Source of the DNA: an uncultured Opitutaceae bacterium
GTDB lineage: Bacteria; Verrucomicrobiota; Verrucomicrobiia; Opitutales; Opitutaceae
NCBI GenBank assembly: GCA_903885525.1
Contig: CAISJA010000154.1
Span: 1 to 6,565, forward strand
DNA: 6,565 bases
Direction of reading: 5' to 3'
This document shows positions 4,029-6,565 of this stretch, piece by piece. The position numbers were made by a program, and so were the translations under genes. The notes beneath the pieces were generated by a model. It ran no database searches, had not been told where the DNA came from, and worked only from the letters and a program-made list of their open reading frames with translations. How positions within the stretch are numbered: position 1 is the stretch's first letter; each line of letters starts with the position of its first letter.

Positions 4029-6565
4029 TCAGCCGGGCAGCGGAACGGGGCGCGCCACCGAGGGGTTCTGCAACTCGGCGTCGGCCGTCTCCACCGCCGA
4101 CAACTGGATCAGGCTTTGCAAGGACTGGAAGTGCTTCGTCCACTCTAAGTCGCCCGTGGCCTGGCCGACCACCTGCTGGAACAGCGCCTTCTTGCCGGCT
4201 TTCAGGGTCTGGATGCGCTCCTCGATCGTGCCGGCGGTGACCATGCGGTAGACGAACACCGTGTTGGTCTGGCCGATGCGGTGCACGCGGTCGATGGCCT
4301 GCTCCTCCACCGCCGGGTTCCACCACGGGTCGAGCAGGAAGACGTAGTCGGCGGCGTGCAGCGTGATGCCGGTGCCGGCCGCCTTCAGGCTGACGAGCAT
4401 CACGGCCGCCCCCGACGCGGTCTGGAACTGGGCCACCGGCTTCTGCCGGTCGAGCGTCATGCCGGTGATCTCGTAGCGGGGCAGGTCCGGGTAGTGGGTG
4501 ACGAGGGCGTTGCGCACGCGGTCGAGCAGCGTGACGAATTGGGAAAAGATCACGACCTTGTGGCCGCTGCCCACGATCTCCGCCAGCTTCTCGATCAACA
4601 ACTGGAGCTTGCCGCTGTCGTGCAGCGGGGCGTTCAGCCATGGCAGCAGGTCGGGATCGCAGCAGACCTGCCGCAGGCGGGTCAGCAGCGCGAGGAAGCC
4701 GAAGGATTTTTCGCGGAGCGCGACGCCGATGTCCTCGCCGAGGCGGGCGAGTCCCTCGCGGCAGATGCGGGCGTACTCGGCGCGCTGCACCTCGGTGAGC
4801 GGGCAGAGTAGGTCCATTTCGACCTTGGGCGGCAGCTCTGTGGCCACTTCGTTCTTGGTCCGGCGCAGGAGGAAGGGCGCGAGCTGCTGCCGGAACCGGC
4901 GCATGGTGCCCTCGTGGTCCTGCACCAGCATGGACTCGAAACTCGCCCGGGAGCCGAGCAGGCCGGGCAGCAGGTAGCGGAAGATCGACCACAGGTCGAG
5001 CTGGCGGTTCTCCAGCGGCGTGCCGGTGAGCACCAGCCGGTGCTGCGCCCGGATGGCAAAGCAGGCCTGGGTGACCTTGGCGTCCGGGTTCTTGATGAAC
5101 TGCCCTTCGTCGAGCACCGCATGGCCGAACGCCGTGCCGTCGAGCAGCGCGCGGTGCTTGCGCAACTGGGTGAAGCTGGCGAGCCAGATGACGGGGCCGG
5201 GGTTGGTGGTGAAATCGTTGCCGGATTTCAGGATGGCCACCTTCGCCTCGGGATGGAAGCGGGCGATCTCTTCGCGCCAGACCGGCACGACGCTGGCCGG
5301 ACAGACGACCAGGTGCCGGTGCGCGGGCATCGGACGGGCGCGAAAGAGGGCGATGACCTGCGCGGTCTTGCCCAGGCCCATCTCGTCGGCCAGCAGGCCG
5401 TGGCAGCCGGTCTCGCCGAGGTGATGCATCCATTCGACGCCACGGCGCTGGTACTGGCGCAGGAAGTCGGGCAGCGCGGGCGGCGTCTCCGGCGGCGTCA
5501 ACACCTTCTGGCGCCAGGCCTCGATCTCGGCGCCGAGCGTGACCTTGATCCGGTGGTCGTTGAAGAGGGAAAAGACCAGGTAGGGCGGGAGGGTGCCGCC
5601 GCTCTGCACCTCTTCGAGGTCGCGCCGCCACTGGTGCAGGGAATCCCATTTCTCCTGCGTCAGCGTCAGGATGCCGAGGTCGGGCATCAGCAGGGGGGAG
5701 CGGCCGTGCTTGAGCAGGGCGTCGGCCTGCTCCTCGGTGAGCAGCTTTTCCCCGGCGCGGAAGATCCAGCGCAGATTCAGCCCGGCGTCGCCCCGGCGGT
5801 CGGCCACGGCCTCCACTTCGAGCGTGCGGGCGCCAAGCTTCAGGGCGTCGACCCGGACATCGAGCTCGACGCCGAATTGTTTTTTCCAGTGCGGCAGGAC
5901 GTCGCGCAGGAAACTGGGGATGTCCGCCAGCGACTCCATGGCGTAGGCATGGGTGGTCTGGTTGTAGCGGAAATGGGCCTTGCGGGCGTAGGTCGCGAGC
6001 GCGATGAGCTTGGCGCGCTCCGCCGCGGTGGGATGGATCGAGGTGTTGCCGAGCGCCGGGATGCGGTGCTTGGCCTGCTTCCAGTAGGCCAGAAAAACCA
6101 GCCCGTCAGCCGTGGCCGTGAAACTGAGCAGCAGGTCGCGCGTCGGTCCTTCGGCCCGGGCGGCCTCGGGGCTGTGGGCGTGGCCGCTGGTCTCGGCGCC
6201 GCCGTGGGCCGCGCGCTCCGGCGCGGGCACAGCCAGCCCCGGCGGCGGCAGACGGGAGGTCATCTCATCCGCCACCAGCTCCTCGATCTCATGCAGGCCG
6301 GCCACCGCAATCGCCTGGGCCATGGCGGCATCCGTCGTCGAGGAACGCACCCGCAGCCCGTCCCCGTCCCACTCGATGACCGCGTACTCCTCCTTCTTCT
6401 CGACCCGGCGGTGGACGATGGCATCGCGCGCGCCGAGTTCGATTTCGCGGATTTCACTGTTCCGGTACATCTCGTGCCCGCGCTCCACCTGCACGGGGTC
6501 GAAATGTTTCTCCCACTCCGCCTCCAGGCGGCCGAACCAGAATTCGAGGGACTGAGGAGTATAGA
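4029..6565 (-). CDS. SNF2-family DNA translocase/helicase with SWIM-like N-terminus, 5' end beyond the window
   Basis: A superfamily 2 ATPase of the bacterial SNF2 group, expected to translocate on double-stranded DNA and displace proteins; its exact role is unknown. Numbering is from an internal GTG at 6494. Residues 1-55 resemble the N-terminal half of a SWIM domain, and about 240-285 (LRWIFRAGEKLLTEEQADAL) resemble the SNF2-associated region. The ATPase core has LRQYQRRGVEWM (345-356), Walker A DEMGLGKT (370-377, K376), DEGQ (462-465) and LTGTPLENR (489-497). The helicase C half has VVIFSQF (647-653), SLKAAGTGITL, DPWWNPAVEEQAIDRVHRIGQ (ending at 742) and a normal C-terminus, with TGA at 4031-4029. 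The frame stays open from 6494 to 6565 and reads as plausible protein (SLEFWFGRLEAEWEKHFDPV) with no ATG, GTG or TTG, so the true start is probably outside and 844 residues are a minimum. It is co-directional with the phosphate genes but separated from them by 280 bp and a Pho promoter. Confidence 0.93.
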   Translation of the reverse strand, partial: YTPQSLEFWFGRLEAEWEKHFDPVQVERGHEMYRNSEIREIELGARDAIVHRRVEKKEEYAVIEWDGDGLRVRSSTTDAAMAQAIAVAGLHEIEELVADEMTSRLPPPGLAVPAPERAAHGGAETSGHAHSPEAARAEGPTRDLLLSFTATADGLVFLAYWKQAKHRIPALGNTSIHPTAAERAKLIALATYARKAHFRYNQTTHAYAMESLADIPSFLRDVLPHWKKQFGVELDVRVDALKLGARTLEVEAVADRRGDAGLNLRWIFRAGEKLLTEEQADALLKHGRSPLLMPDLGILTLTQEKWDSLHQWRRDLEEVQSGGTLPPYLVFSLFNDHRIKVTLGAEIEAWRQKVLTPPETPPALPDFLRQYQRRGVEWMHHLGETGCHGLLADEMGLGKTAQVIALFRARPMPAHRHLVVCPASVVPVWREEIARFHPEAKVAILKSGNDFTTNPGPVIWLASFTQLRKHRALLDGTAFGHAVLDEGQFIKNPDAKVTQACFAIRAQHRLVLTGTPLENRQLDLWSIFRYLLPGLLGSRASFESMLVQDHEGTMRRFRQQLAPFLLRRTKNEVATELPPKVEMDLLCPLTEVQRAEYARICREGLARLGEDIGVALREKSFGFLALLTRLRQVCCDPDLLPWLNAPLHDSGKLQLLIEKLAEIVGSGHKVVIFSQFVTLLDRVRNALVTHYPDLPRYEITGMTLDRQKPVAQFQTASGAAVMLVSLKAAGTGITLHAADYVFLLDPWWNPAVEEQAIDRVHRIGQTNTVFVYRMVTAGTIEERIQTLKAGKKALFQQVVGQATGDLEWTKHFQSLQSLIQLSAVETADAELQNPSVARPVPLPG

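Noticed and set aside
3925..5649. Minus-strand open frame of about 574 codons in another frame of the SNF2 gene
   Set aside because: The product is almost all Arg, Ala, Pro and Gly, as expected from frame-shifted GC-rich DNA, and it overlaps the conserved helicase motifs read in the real frame.
6492..6494. GTG at 6494 as the start of the SNF2 gene
   Set aside because: The frame continues upstream to the window edge with protein-like sequence containing three tryptophans, so this GTG is probably an internal Val codon.

Overview
The window carries four protein-coding genes, all on the minus strand. It is GC-rich, with G or C at most third codon positions. Two genes encode exported proteins with Sec signal peptides, and one of these is a beta-barrel ending in Phe, so the organism is Gram-negative. 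The protein style and the lack of Shine-Dalgarno sequences before the three visible starts suggest a verrucomicrobial (Opitutaceae-like) genome. That placement is an impression from the sequence and was not tested by a search.

Layout in the direction of transcription (right to left): (1) 6565-4029, a large bacterial SNF2-family ATPase. Its reading frame is open to the right edge, so its N-terminus is probably outside the window. (2) 4028-3749, an intergenic region of 280 bases holding a GC-rich hairpin just after the SNF2 stop and, nearer the porin, a three-unit Pho box with exact 11-bp spacing. (3) 3748-2492, an OprP/OprO-type (Porin_O_P) outer-membrane porin. (4) 2466-1648, the periplasmic phosphate-binding protein PstS, 25 bp after the porin. 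(5) 1616-1581, an intrinsic terminator-like hairpin with a U-tract, between pstS and pstC. (6) 1519-1, the inner-membrane permease PstC, missing only its extreme C-terminus at the left edge. It has an unusually long periplasmic insertion.

Genes 3 to 6 form a phosphate-scavenging module. The porin brings phosphate through the outer membrane, PstS captures it in the periplasm, and PstC (with PstA and PstB, presumably just beyond the left edge) moves it into the cytoplasm. The Pho box before the porin suggests that PhoB induces the whole unit under phosphate starvation. The hairpin after pstS would leave more porin and PstS message than permease message. The SNF2 gene is an upstream neighbour on the same strand with no evident functional link.

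The most interesting points are the triple Pho box, the porin at the head of a pst operon, the insertion of about 210 residues in PstC, a possible zinc-less SWIM-like N-terminus and DEGQ Walker B in the SNF2 protein, and the absence of Shine-Dalgarno sequences.
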